A DNA stretch of 64,000 nt from Streptomyces sp. NBC_00659 (GTDB lineage Bacteria > Actinomycetota > Actinomycetes > Streptomycetales > Streptomycetaceae): NCBI RefSeq assembly GCF_036226925.1, contig NZ_CP109031.1, positions 7,874,001 through 7,938,000 of the forward strand, read 5' to 3'. This document shows, piece after piece, positions 8,527 to 16,828 of the stretch; the first letter of the stretch is position 1, and each line of letters starts with the position of its first letter. The position numbers and the translations under genes were made by a program. Below the pieces are notes generated by a model. The model was given only the letters and a program-made list of their open reading frames with translations, was not told the origin of the DNA and made no database searches.

Positions 8527-8743
8527 ACGGCCAAGGGATCCACCGGCCCGGCCCACCGCACCACCCCGACTCCCGGCGGCCCGGCCTCGCCCACCGAGGG
8601 CCGGGCAGGCCGGCTGTGATCTTGAGCATCAGCGCAGGGTGATGGAGCACCCGCCGATGACGCGTAGAGGCCGTCGTGGTGACGAGTCGCGGTCGCTCGC
8701 AGACCAGGAGCGGCACCGGGGCGATCCACAGAACCGGGCGGCG

Positions 8744-8798
8744 CGGACTTGCCGATCACGGGCCCGGCCACGACGACGGCGGGTGATCGGCAAGTCCG
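8744..8798. terminator. Hairpin in gene-free stretch 8527-9033
   Basis: A perfect 16-bp stem (8744-8759 with 8783-8798) encloses a 23-base loop. It may end transcription from the oxidase operon or lie in the leader of the gene at 9034. I see no coding sequence in 8527-9033. Confidence 0.5.
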
Positions 8799-9033
8799 AA
8801 GATTCCGCTGATCCGTCGGTGCGCGGCTGTTTTGCGTGGGGGCAGGCGGGGACTCGGACGGTACGCCGCCGGAGCACCGAGCCTCCGCCTGGTGGTCCGG
8901 GCGTTACCGAGCCGGTGAACGGCTTTCAGAGACCGGAGCCACGGGCCCCGTCGTATCAACCGCAGGCGTCAGGCTTCGCATCCTCTCCATCACCGCAGTG
9001 CTGCGGTCATGCCGCGGCGCCTAAGGAAGCATC

Positions 9034-10209
9034 ATGAAAGCAGCGGTATATGAAGGTCCGCGAACGGTCACGGTGAAGGACGTACCGGACGCGAAGATCG
9101 AGCATCCTTGCGACATCATCGTCAAGATCACCACCACCAACATCTGCGGTTCGGACCTGCACATGTACGAGGGCCGCACCTCGTTCGAGGCCGGCCGCAC
9201 CCTGGGACACGAGAACATGGGTCAGGTCGTGGAGGTCGGCCCGGCCGTCCGCAAGGTCCAGGTCGGCGAATATGTGGTCCTGCCCTTCAACATCGCCTGC
9301 GGCTTCTGCAAGCAGTGCGAGCAGGGTCTGACCAGCTACTGCCTGACCATGCAGCCGGAACCGGCCCTCGCCGGAGCCGCCTACGGATTCGCCGAAATGG
9401 GCCCCTACCAGGGAGGCCAGGCGGAACTGCTGCGCGTGCCCTACGGCGACTTCAACGCGCTGCGTCTGGGTGAGGACGCCGCCGAGCGGCAGACCGACTA
9501 TGTGATGCTCGCCGACATCTTCCCCACCGGCTATCACGCCACTGAGATGGCCCACGTCAAACCGGGCGACCAGACGATCGTCTTCGGGGCCGGTCCCGTC
9601 GGGCTGATGGCGGCCTACTCCGCCCTCCTCAAGGGCGCCGGCCGCGTGTGGGTAGCTGACCACCAGCCCGACCGGCTGCGCAAGGCCGAGGAGATCGGGG
9701 CCATCGCGATCAACACCGCCGAGCAGAATCCGGCGGAGGTCGTCAAGGAGGCCACCCTCGGCCTGGGGGCCGACAACGGCTGTGAGTGCGTCGGCTACCA
9801 GGCACACGACCCCGAGGGACATGAGGACGCCAGCCTCACGCTCAACGCACTGATCGACTCGGTCAGGTTCACGGGCCATATCGGCGTGGTGGGCGTGTTC
9901 CTGCCCGAGGACCCCGGCGGCGCGGAGGCCCAGGGGGAGTTGGAGGCGCGGGGCAAGGTCCCGATCGACTTCGGCATGATGTGGTTCAAGGGCCAGCACA
10001 TGGGCACCGGGCAGGCGCCCGTGAAGAGGTACAACCGGGCGCTGCGGGATCTGATCGCCGGTGGGAAGGCAACGCCGAGCTTCGTGGTCTCCCACGAACT
10101 CCGTCTGGACGAGGCCCCCGCCGCCTACGAGCACTTCGACGCCCGTGACGAGGGCTGGATCAAGGTCGTCCTGCACCCGAACGGACACGGGAACGGCCAC
10201 AACCGATAA
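9034..10209 (+). CDS. Zinc-dependent dehydrogenase, formaldehyde dehydrogenase-like
   Basis: The 391-residue protein is a medium-chain zinc dehydrogenase closest to the glutathione-independent formaldehyde dehydrogenase group. Catalytic zinc ligands are Cys38 (NICGSDLH) and His59-Glu60 (LGHENMG). The four structural-zinc cysteines are present at 89, 92, 95 and 103. The NAD-binding Rossmann motif GAGPVGLMAAY is followed by the acidic residue in VADHQPDR. The long insert around QAHDPEGHEDASLTLNAL is typical of this subgroup. It probably detoxifies aldehydes. It begins with an ATG preceded by AAGGAAGC and stands alone. A paralogue-like enzyme lies at 35836. Confidence 0.88.
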   Translation: MKAAVYEGPRTVTVKDVPDAKIEHPCDIIVKITTTNICGSDLHMYEGRTSFEAGRTLGHENMGQVVEVGPAVRKVQVGEYVVLPFNIACGFCKQCEQGLTSYCLTMQPEPALAGAAYGFAEMGPYQGGQAELLRVPYGDFNALRLGEDAAERQTDYVMLADIFPTGYHATEMAHVKPGDQTIVFGAGPVGLMAAYSALLKGAGRVWVADHQPDRLRKAEEIGAIAINTAEQNPAEVVKEATLGLGADNGCECVGYQAHDPEGHEDASLTLNALIDSVRFTGHIGVVGVFLPEDPGGAEAQGELEARGKVPIDFGMMWFKGQHMGTGQAPVKRYNRALRDLIAGGKATPSFVVSHELRLDEAPAAYEHFDARDEGWIKVVLHPNGHGNGHNR

Positions 10210-10472
10210 GGAATCCGAAGGGCCACCGTCCCGCCCCGCCTGGGGAGGCCGGCCCAGCGCCGGCCGATGTCGTGCGCGGCGCGAGCGGGGGGCTCCAGCC
10301 GCGAGCCGCGTTTCCTCGACCGTGAGCCCGGATCGGGCGATCTCCCCGAAGGCCCACGCCCGAGCATGCGAGGCCACATCGAACGGACCCCGACGGGCAC
10401 CCGCACGCCCCGCAACCAGCCAGCCGCTTCTCACGACAGGCCGCACAGAAGTACCAGAAATTCGCGGAGGCG

Positions 10473-11174
10473 GTGATCAGCGTGGCCACGACGCGCCGTG
10501 AGACGTCCATGCAACGCAATGCCCGCGCCAGCGACAGGAAAAACGACACGAAAGTGGTGAGCGCTCTACTAAAGCGGCAAGAAAGGACCTACGCGGCGCA
10601 GGCCGGAATCCGGTTGCGTGACACCCCGGCTTCGCTCTACCGGATGCTCGTGCTGGCGAATTTGCTCAGTGCCCGTATCAAGGCGGACATCGCGGTCTCG
10701 GCAGCCAGAGCACTGTTCGAAGCCGGGATGCGCGACAGCCGGTCGATGGCGCGGGCGACCTGGCAGGAACGTGTCGACGCGCTCGGCAAAGGCGGATACC
10801 GGCGCTATGACGAGCGCACCTCCACCATGCTCGGTGAGGGAGCGGAACTGCTGCTCGACCAGTACGACGGTGATCTGCGGCGGCTGCGCGAGGAGTCCGA
10901 CCCCACCAAAGCCCTGCAGCGCTTTCCGGGCATCGGTCCGACGGGGACCGACATCTTCCTCCGCGGAGTACAGGCCATCTGGCCGGAGTTCCACCCGTAC
11001 GTGGATCGCAAGGCCCTGGACGGCGCCCGACGGCTCGGACTCCCCGCCGCGCCGGAGAAGCTGGCCGGCCTCGTGACCCGTCGCGAGGTGCCTTTTCCGG
11101 CGGACGGCCTGGTACACGCGGCCCTCGACAACCCCATGGCCGCCGCGGTGCTCGCCGCCGCGGACCGAGCATGA
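10473..11174 (+). CDS. Helix-hairpin-helix (endonuclease III-like) protein
   Basis: The 233-residue protein resembles actinobacterial endonuclease-like proteins of the HhH-GPD superfamily. The HhH signature is seen as LQRFPGIGPTGTDIFLRGVQ near residues 150-170, followed by an aspartate-bearing segment (WPEFHPYVDRKALDGARR). It lacks the C-terminal Fe-S cluster cysteines of classical endonuclease III. It may act in base-excision repair, but glycosylase activity is inferred only. The start is uncertain: GTG at 10473 is very close to GGAGG (10466-10470); GTG at 10482 has better spacing; the ATG at 10509 is also possible. It converges with the CYTH-CHAD gene. Confidence 0.7.
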   Translation: MISVATTRRETSMQRNARASDRKNDTKVVSALLKRQERTYAAQAGIRLRDTPASLYRMLVLANLLSARIKADIAVSAARALFEAGMRDSRSMARATWQERVDALGKGGYRRYDERTSTMLGEGAELLLDQYDGDLRRLREESDPTKALQRFPGIGPTGTDIFLRGVQAIWPEFHPYVDRKALDGARRLGLPAAPEKLAGLVTRREVPFPADGLVHAALDNPMAAAVLAAADRA

Positions 11175-11213
11175 CGGGTGGATGGCCGGCTCTCGCCGCG
11201 CATCGGTGCGCGA

Positions 11214-12752
11214 TCAGAGGCCGAGACCCTTGCGCCGGGCTGCCGCCCGGGCACGAGCCCACGCCTCGGGGAGCTGCCGTTCCCGAACCCCCGCCGCGGT
11301 CCTCTCCTGACCGTGCAGCAGGCCCCAGGTGAAGCCGGGTTCCCCCGCCGCGTGCGCGGCGATCGCAAGACCGCGCAGGGTGTCACGGGCCACGACACTG
11401 TCGTGCTGGGCACCGCTCACCTGCTGTACGACCTTGACGCGCTTGCCGAGGCGTCGAACAGGCTTGCCCAGGGCGGGGCGGGCCGCCTCCGCGGCATAGC
11501 GAAGCCTCTTGGCGGCCTTGCGGGCGTGGTGGATCCGGGCATCACGTTCCGGTCCGGACGGCGTTTCGAGCGCACGGTCCATTCGCTGACCAAGTCGCCC
11601 GTACTCCTTCCCAAGCGCCTTGACCAGGACCTTCTCCGGTTTTCCAGCCGCCTTCGCGCGCAGCGGCGGCGCCTCGGCCAACCTGTTCAACTGCTCAAGC
11701 AGGTTCAGGTAGCGGGGCGCGGCGAGCGCGTCCAGGGTGCGTCGACGGCCCTCGGCCTGCCGCGCCGCGTCCCAGGCCTGCAGCCGTGCGCCAACCGGGC
11801 CCAGGACCAGTTCACCGGGAAGTTCCCGCACGCCGGAGGCCAGCCGCTCCCGGAGCACCTCATGGTCGCGCTCCACACCGAGCTCGGCGCCGAGCCACCT
11901 CAGATCCTGCCGAACGGGATCGGTGACCTCACGGTCGAGGACGGATCGGTAGGAGCGCAGGCAACTGCGCAGACGGCGGGCCGTGGTGCGCATCCGGTGC
12001 ACGGCGTCGGGCAGGTCGCGACGCACAGCGGGGTCGAGGTCAGTGAGGGCGTCCACCAACCGGCGAACGTACGTGAGCACGTGATCGCCGGCCGGCCCTG
12101 GGGCGGCCCCGGCGCGCGCATCCTCCGTGCCTTCGAGGAGGGGCGTCGTCGCGGACAGGGCACGGACGACTTTCGAGGGGCCCTGCGCGCGGTCGACACC
12201 GTTCTTCCGGAGTACCTTTTCGATGGCGTCCAGGAGCGCAGGATCACCGTCGTCGGCGAGTTCGACCTCCATCTCCGTCCACTTCGTGTGCGCGTCCTCG
12301 TCCAGCAGCGAGTCGGCGCGCACCGCATCCGTACTCAGCTCGGCCAGGGCGTCGCCCCCGGCGTCGAGAAGATGGCGCAGGGATCGGGTGGAGCGGATCC
12401 GCATGACCGGCCGCAGCTCTGCGCCGCGGGTGCGCGAGAGAGCCAGGGCCCGCAGGTCCTCCGGGACCTCTTCTGATGACAGGGGGAGCCGGATCTCCTC
12501 CCGGGTGTCTCCCTCCAGGGGCAGCTTCAGGTGCCAGCCGGCGTCGGTGCCGCCCCTTCGGCGCCGCAGGGACGCCCTGGTGCGTGCCAGTCGCAGGTCC
12601 TCGGTGTCGTAGTAGACGGCATCCAGCTCCTGCGTCGCATGTTCTGCGAGCGAGGTGACCCGGTCCACTTCCGTCAGCTCGGGCAGCCATGAGATGTCGT
12701 TTCCCGGCGGCGCCGCATATTTGCGTTCTGTCTCTCGTGTCGAATGGACCAT
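11214..12752 (-). CDS. CYTH-CHAD domain protein
   Basis: This 512-residue protein joins an N-terminal CYTH domain (about 1-190) to a C-terminal CHAD domain (about 215-500). The CYTH start is REIERK-like (RETERKY), followed by YYDTEDLRLARTRASLRRR and HLKLP, residues lining the triphosphate tunnel. The CHAD half has the repeated histidine and arginine helices (DAVHRMRTTARRLRS, IHHARKAAKRLRYAAEA). CYTH domains bind or cleave triphosphates and CHAD domains bind polyphosphate, so a polyphosphate-linked role is likely. ATG 12752 fits the family start; the frame stays open to 12800. Confidence 0.9.
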   Translation of the reverse strand: MVHSTRETERKYAAPPGNDISWLPELTEVDRVTSLAEHATQELDAVYYDTEDLRLARTRASLRRRRGGTDAGWHLKLPLEGDTREEIRLPLSSEEVPEDLRALALSRTRGAELRPVMRIRSTRSLRHLLDAGGDALAELSTDAVRADSLLDEDAHTKWTEMEVELADDGDPALLDAIEKVLRKNGVDRAQGPSKVVRALSATTPLLEGTEDARAGAAPGPAGDHVLTYVRRLVDALTDLDPAVRRDLPDAVHRMRTTARRLRSCLRSYRSVLDREVTDPVRQDLRWLGAELGVERDHEVLRERLASGVRELPGELVLGPVGARLQAWDAARQAEGRRRTLDALAAPRYLNLLEQLNRLAEAPPLRAKAAGKPEKVLVKALGKEYGRLGQRMDRALETPSGPERDARIHHARKAAKRLRYAAEAARPALGKPVRRLGKRVKVVQQVSGAQHDSVVARDTLRGLAIAAHAAGEPGFTWGLLHGQERTAAGVRERQLPEAWARARAAARRKGLGL

Positions 12753-13321
12753 ACAGATCGCGTTGACACATTCCGTGGTCTCAAACTCGACGTACGCCAC
12801 TTCGCGGTTTCACCTTTGTGCGCGTGGTGGATCGGAGGCGGACGGAGATCCGTAGCGTTCCGGCAGCCAGGTGAAGGCGCTGTGGTCCAGGAGCCCCGAG
12901 GACGCGCACCGAGCCGATGCCGGCGAGGCGATTCGTACCGTGGAGATGGCCTTCGCGGGTGGGGTACCGGCGGGCCACGGCGAGATTGACGGCCCACGGT
13001 CCGCCTGGGTCTGCCGTAGAGGACTGTCGTCGTTGCGCTGCTCAGGACATTTGTGAGGCTCCTTATGTGACACCTGTACTACGGTGTTCGTGCCTCTTGA
13101 CTGCACCACGCCTGTCGACCTTCGTAGGCTTGCGGCATGTTCATGCCGCTGCGCTGCAGAACAGGCTGAGCGCCCGCCAGATGATGCGTGTGGGGCAGCG
13201 CGGACGGCCGTCGACGCCTGATGTTCCTCAGCGGGGACATTTCTGCCGTGCCGTAAAAGGCCCGGTCTCGTAGAAACATCCGCCGCCTGGCGTGAGGACG
13301 GCGGGGATTTTGGCGTCGAGG
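12753..13321. other. No gene seen
   Basis: The stretch upstream of the CYTH-CHAD gene holds only short arginine- and proline-rich frames without ribosome-binding sites. I recognise no family or IS remnant here. Confidence 0.5.
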
Positions 13322-13336
13322 GGGTACCCGGCGTCC

Positions 13337-13591
13337 ATGGACACCGGAAAGGAGACCGTGCTGGCTGCCGCTTCCTATAGCGGCGCACTGTGGCTGATGG
13401 CGGCGGGCATCACTGTCGTCGTCATCCTGGTCGTCGCGTTTTTCATCGGTACCCGGCGTTCTGCCCGGCGCCGTTCAATCAATCCATCCCAGGCCGCACA
13501 AGCGCGTCGTGACCTCGTGGACCCCGCACGCCGCGGCGACGGCTGGAGCACTCCCGACGACGACCCGGAGCAGGGGCATCCCCACCGCTGA
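13337..13591 (+). CDS. DUF6479-like small membrane protein (copy 1)
   Basis: The 84-residue protein has one transmembrane helix at about residues 15-37 (LWLMAAGITVVVILVVAFFI) and a charged cytoplasmic tail ending RRGDGWSTPDDDPEQGHPH. It is a clear paralogue of the 84-residue protein at 52222, sharing the same length and C-terminal motif. Function is unknown. A sigma-B-type -10 hexamer GGGTAC (13322-13327) lies exactly nine bases before the ATG, the same spacing as in the paralogue, which suggests leaderless translation. A GTG at 13358 after AAAGGAG is an alternative start. Confidence 0.75.
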   Translation: MDTGKETVLAAASYSGALWLMAAGITVVVILVVAFFIGTRRSARRRSINPSQAAQARRDLVDPARRGDGWSTPDDDPEQGHPHR

Positions 13592-13924
13592 CGGCAATTC
13601 ACGCCGTGCCGCACAGTCCAGTAGTCCTCCCCCGCCCCTCTTCCGTGATGTGCGCCGAACTGGCCCGGCAGATTTCCGTACGGCCAACCCTGACGGGAGC
13701 ACCCGCATCCGCCGTCACAGCGGCCGTCTTCCAGCAGCGCCCGCCTGAGGCGAGAGAAGCCCGGGCAATCCGACGCTGCCGGGATGCCGGCGTGCTGGAC
13801 GAGAGCGATGAACTTCCGGACTGTGCTGGCGGATGTGGTCGAGACCCGTCCCAGGCAGTTGCTTTGACCGGCGATCGGGATCGGCTGCTGTTGAGGCTCA
13901 TGAGGGTGATGGGAAACTGGCGGT
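13592..13924. other. No gene seen
   Basis: Nothing recognisable lies between the DUF6479-like gene and the hydrolase remnant. The open frames on both strands lack start signals. Confidence 0.45.
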
Positions 13925-14056
13925 ATGGATATCCGTCGGAACAACGTCTCCGTCACTGGCCGTGCTGATGGACCGGTTGTGCTGTTGGCGCAGGGGTTCG
14001 GCTGCGACCAGAACATGTGGCGGCTGGTGATGCCCCTGCTACCGGTAGTTCGTTAA
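13925..14056 (+). pseudogene. N-terminal remnant of RsbQ-like alpha/beta hydrolase
   Basis: Translation from the ATG gives DIRRNNVSVTGRADGPVVLL and then AQGFGCDQNMWRLVMP before a stop at codon 44. This is the start of RsbQ-type alpha/beta hydrolases, whose family members are about 270 residues and in Bacillus partner RsbP in energy-stress activation of sigma-B. The oxyanion-hole strand is present but the nucleophile elbow and everything after it are gone. Confidence 0.75.
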
Positions 14057-14160
14057 ATCCGGCGGTAGAGGTTTGCTCAGGCCGGTTAGTCCAATGGGTG
14101 ACGACGCCGGGACGGGCTGTGGCCCGGATCAGACCGCTAGGTTTCTGACCAAAAGGGGCG

Positions 14161-14192
14161 GCTCCGTCCTCCCGTGAATGGGAGGACGGAGC
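14161..14192 (-). terminator. Terminator after the GlsB-like gene
   Basis: A perfect 13-bp stem (14161-14173 with 14180-14192) has a 6-base loop. On the minus strand it is followed by CGCCCCTTTT. It lies 26 bases past the stop codon of the GlsB-like gene. Confidence 0.85.
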
Positions 14193-14218
14193 GGTTTCGC
14201 CGGGGAGCGGAGGCGGGG

Positions 14219-14488
14219 TCAGGCGTGGCGGCGGTTTCCGGTGATGACCCGGTACAGGGCCAGGAGGATGAGGGAGCCGACGATGGCGGCGATCCAGGTG
14301 GAGAGGTCGAAGAAGCCGTCGATGGAGTCGACGCCGAAGATGACCTTGCCGAGCCAGCCGCCGAGGAGGCCTCCCGCGATGCCGATGAGCATCGTGATGA
14401 TGATGCCGCCCGGGTCCTTGCCGGGCATGAGCGCCTTGGCGATGATGCCGGCGAGCAGACCGATGAGTATCCAGGCGATGATGCCCAT
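14219..14488 (-). CDS. GlsB/YeaQ/YmgE-family stress membrane protein
   Basis: The 89-residue protein has three predicted transmembrane helices with the glycine-rich pattern of the transglycosylase-associated (GlsB/YeaQ/YmgE) family: IIAWILIGLLAGIIAKALMP, then GGIIITMLIGIAGGLLGGWL, then a last helix AIVGSLILLALYRVI. These inner-membrane proteins are induced by general stress; the mechanism is unknown. The ATG at 14488 has AGGAGAC upstream. It is monocistronic with a strong terminator. Confidence 0.9.
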   Translation of the reverse strand: MGIIAWILIGLLAGIIAKALMPGKDPGGIIITMLIGIAGGLLGGWLGKVIFGVDSIDGFFDLSTWIAAIVGSLILLALYRVITGNRRHA

Positions 14489-15361
14489 GATGTGTGTCTC
14501 CTAGCTGGTGGAATAAAGTCTCTGTCAGGAGAACCGTGTGTTCCGCGTCGGCGATTTCAAACCCGGCGGGCGGGTTCGCGAAACCTTGGAGACGAGGTTC
14601 CGTGAATCCGTAAGCCAACGGTGAGCACCAGGAGTTGGCAGTCGGGCGTCCGTCGCATGTCCGGTTCAAGGGCCGGATCTGCGGCACAGAGCGCAGGAGT
14701 ATCCCGGCCTGCTCTTCCAGGGCCGCCGTGAGGAGTTTCGCCGTCTACTGGCCTGTACTGCTGAAGTGCGTCTTCGTGGACTTGGCTTCCGGTGTCTGTG
14801 AGGGAGGCCGGGCGGGCTGGGAGGTCGGCGACCGCCCGCAGCCGCCACGAGTTCACCGCGGACAGCAGCCGGCCGATGCCGGGCGGGACACGGCCGGCCG
14901 CTGTGTCAGCCGCCGATCTGCTTTGCGGACATCCGCTATCAGTTTCATGAGCGGCAGGTATCCCCGGGCGTCGGGTGCACACCCGGTTGCATATCGCTGG
15001 TAGGCCAGGATTTTTCAGGCCCTGCTGTTTTCGCTTGTGAAGAAGGGGCACTCAGGGCGCAGGCCGGTCAGGTGGCCTTCACCTTTAAGGGACTGGCCGA
15101 CTGTAGGTTCCCTCGGTTCGGCCACGTGTGCTGGGGGAGCCGCCCTTTTTTCAGGGAGCGGACAGCGCCGGGGTGCGCGGGTCGGGGCAGAGAACAGGGC
15201 CTTGCGCATCCTGAGCCGGGTATTCGTACGGATGGACGATCCGCGGCGGCCGGAGGGCACTGGAAGCCTCATGCTGCCGCACTCGTTGGAGGACGGTGTG
15301 CTGGCCCTGAGGGCGGACACTGCTCCACGGACCGAAGGGGAAAGCACTCTGGCGGCGCTGA
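14489..15361. other. No intact gene seen
   Basis: This 870-bp stretch holds many stop codons in the frames that would match Streptomyces codon use. I recognise no family until the VOC remnant at about 15362. It is probably decayed DNA plus the promoter of the GlsB-like gene. Confidence 0.5.
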
Positions 15362-15471
15362 TCGGCGACGCTCTGGGTGCGACGCTGCAGGAATACCAGC
15401 CGCAGAAGGAGGTGCGGGTTCTTCGGGACCCGTACGGCCATCCGTTCTGCCTCTTCACTCCGGGTGCCTGA
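15362..15471 (+). pseudogene. C-terminal remnant of a VOC (glyoxalase-fold) gene
   Basis: The frame ends with ALGATLQEYQPQKEVRVLRD followed by PYGHPFCLFTPG. The DPxGHPFCL motif is the metal-ligand-bearing end of vicinal-oxygen-chelate domains. The rest of the roughly 120-residue domain is not recognisable upstream. Confidence 0.55.
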
Positions 15472-15652
15472 ATGCCAGGGCTTGCACCGGGTCAGCGACA
15501 CGCAACCGAGACCTCAGCCGGCGGACTGCCGGGCACTGGTCGGTCCGGCCGCTCGCTCCGCCCGAGTACGTCCGGCACTGTCTGCCTTGCCGGACCGATA
15601 TCAGGCGGCAGCAGAGCACCGCGGTGTGCTTCTCCCGCTCCCCACCCAGGGG

Positions 15653-15843
15653 TCAGGCGTGGGAGAGGGCGAAGGAGACGAGGAAGCCGCTGACCGTGAT
15701 CAGTCCGATGGCCGGATGGGCGTCGTCAAACGCTTCGGGGACCATCGTGTCGGCGATCAGGGGAGGATCGCCCCGGCCGCCACCGCGGTCACCGCGGCGA
15801 TCACGGCGGGTGAGATGCGGCGGCCGGGAGGCTGGCTGATCAT
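15653..15843 (-). pseudogene. C-terminal remnant of a ZIP-family metal transporter
   Basis: From ATG 15843 the frame reads AVIAAVTAVAAGAILP and stops at TGA. Shifting by one base continues as LIADTMVPEAFDDAHPAIGL and ends TVSGFLVSFALSHA. Together these are the last two helices of a ZIP zinc transporter, including the metal-binding DTMVPEAFD-type helix. The gene is broken by a frameshift and lacks its first helices. Confidence 0.65.
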
Positions 15844-15849
15844 GAGCTC

Positions 15850-16068
15850 ATGCCTGGGTTTCGTGTGGTCGTCTCTCCGCCGTCCCCGACCGGGGGCCGG
15901 CGGGTCCGGGTGGATGGGGAGATCCTCGGGCTGGCGTACTCGGTGCGGGACCTGGTGGAGTTCCTGCGCCGGGTGGGGCTGGAAATGGAGCCGGCCGAGG
16001 TGATCGAGTCTCCGGTCATCGACTGGCACGGCGTCGGGCCGGACCGGTGGGGTCCCGATCCGTCGTAA
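15850..16068 (+). CDS. Small conserved Streptomyces protein
   Basis: The 72-residue protein is of a type I have seen in many Streptomyces, without known function. Its features are VVVSPPSPTGGRRVRVDGEI, LGLAYSVRDLVEFLRRVGLE and the closing IDWHGVGPDRWGP. A truncated relative is at 38037. The start has no strong ribosome-binding site, so translation is uncertain. Confidence 0.6.
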   Translation: MPGFRVVVSPPSPTGGRRVRVDGEILGLAYSVRDLVEFLRRVGLEMEPAEVIESPVIDWHGVGPDRWGPDPS

Positions 16069-16079
16069 GTGACGTCAGG

Positions 16080-16283
16080 CGGTCTTGATGTACTCGGCGA
16101 GCCGGTCCTCGAGCAGGAGGGTGGTTGCGCAACCGAAACCGACGCCGACGACGCCGCAGCCCCCGCAAGACCCGACTGCTCGTACTTGCGTACCCAGGAG
16201 TGCATCGACTGCCTCGACACCGCATACCGGGCCGCGACTTGAGTGACCGCGACCCTTGCGGCCACGCTCAACTCCACCAGCAC
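16080..16283 (-). mobile_element. IS481-type transposase N-terminal remnant
   Basis: The minus strand encodes LVELSVAARVAVTQVAARYA and VSRQSMHSWVRKYEQSGLAG, the helix-turn-helix that opens IS481-family transposases. Frames then drift, and no DDE catalytic domain follows. The helix-turn-helix itself lacks several residues compared with intact copies. It is a dead fragment. Confidence 0.65.
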
Positions 16284-16348
16284 TGCAGAGTGCCCTGTCC
16301 GCAGGCGGCGGATGTCGTCTGAGATCGCGTACAGGTGCCGAGCGTGGG

Positions 16349-16423
16349 TCACCGGCGGCGCAGCAGCATGACGACAGCGATGATGACGATGATGAGAACG
16401 ACGGTACCCAGGCCTATGTACAC
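16349..16423 (-). CDS. Possible 24-residue membrane peptide
   Basis: A GTG-started frame encodes YIGLGTVVLIIVIIAVVMLL followed by three arginines and a stop. The composition, one membrane span with a basic C-terminus, is that of a type of tiny hydrophobic peptide seen in streptomycetes. A purine-rich GAGAGAAAGAGAA stretch lies four bases upstream as a possible ribosome-binding site. No homologue can be named with certainty. Confidence 0.4.
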   Translation of the reverse strand: MYIGLGTVVLIIVIIAVVMLLRRR

Positions 16424-16828
16424 GGGTTTCTCTTTCTCTCGGGTGAGCGACGCCCATTGGCGCCGTCTAGAGCGAGTGCCCCGGCCTGGGCTTTTCAGTC
16501 GGGAGCGACCAAGTCAGTGTCTCCGGGCTGTGTCCGGCCGTCGCTGTTCTGCCCGGTGCCTGCGGCTCGAAGGGCCGGGCGCCGTCCGCCAGTGCGGGGC
16601 GGCGAGGGCTGGAACTTGCGCGCTCCGATCTTCGGGAAGCCGATGGGGCAGTGTTCGGCAGCCGGGCCATGACCAGGGGGCGAAGGTGCGGGGAGCTCCT
16701 GGACAGGCTGCGTGCTTGTGGTCGATGAACGACGATGGAGGTTACAGGGGCTGGCCGGTTGCGGTATCCGCTCCTCAGGGCGCATACCGCCGTGGTGCGC
16801 CGAGGACTGCGCGCGGAGGGAGTTCGCC
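16424..16828. other. No gene seen
   Basis: I see no supported coding sequence between the small peptide and the membrane protein at 16829. The region must hold the promoters of both. Confidence 0.45.

Noticed and set aside
9007..10446. 479-codon minus-strand frame
   Set aside because: It is antisense to the zinc dehydrogenase with all its zinc ligands; no domain in the antisense translation.
11178..12476. 432-codon plus-strand frame
   Set aside because: It is antisense to the CYTH-CHAD gene; its composition mirrors the real gene.
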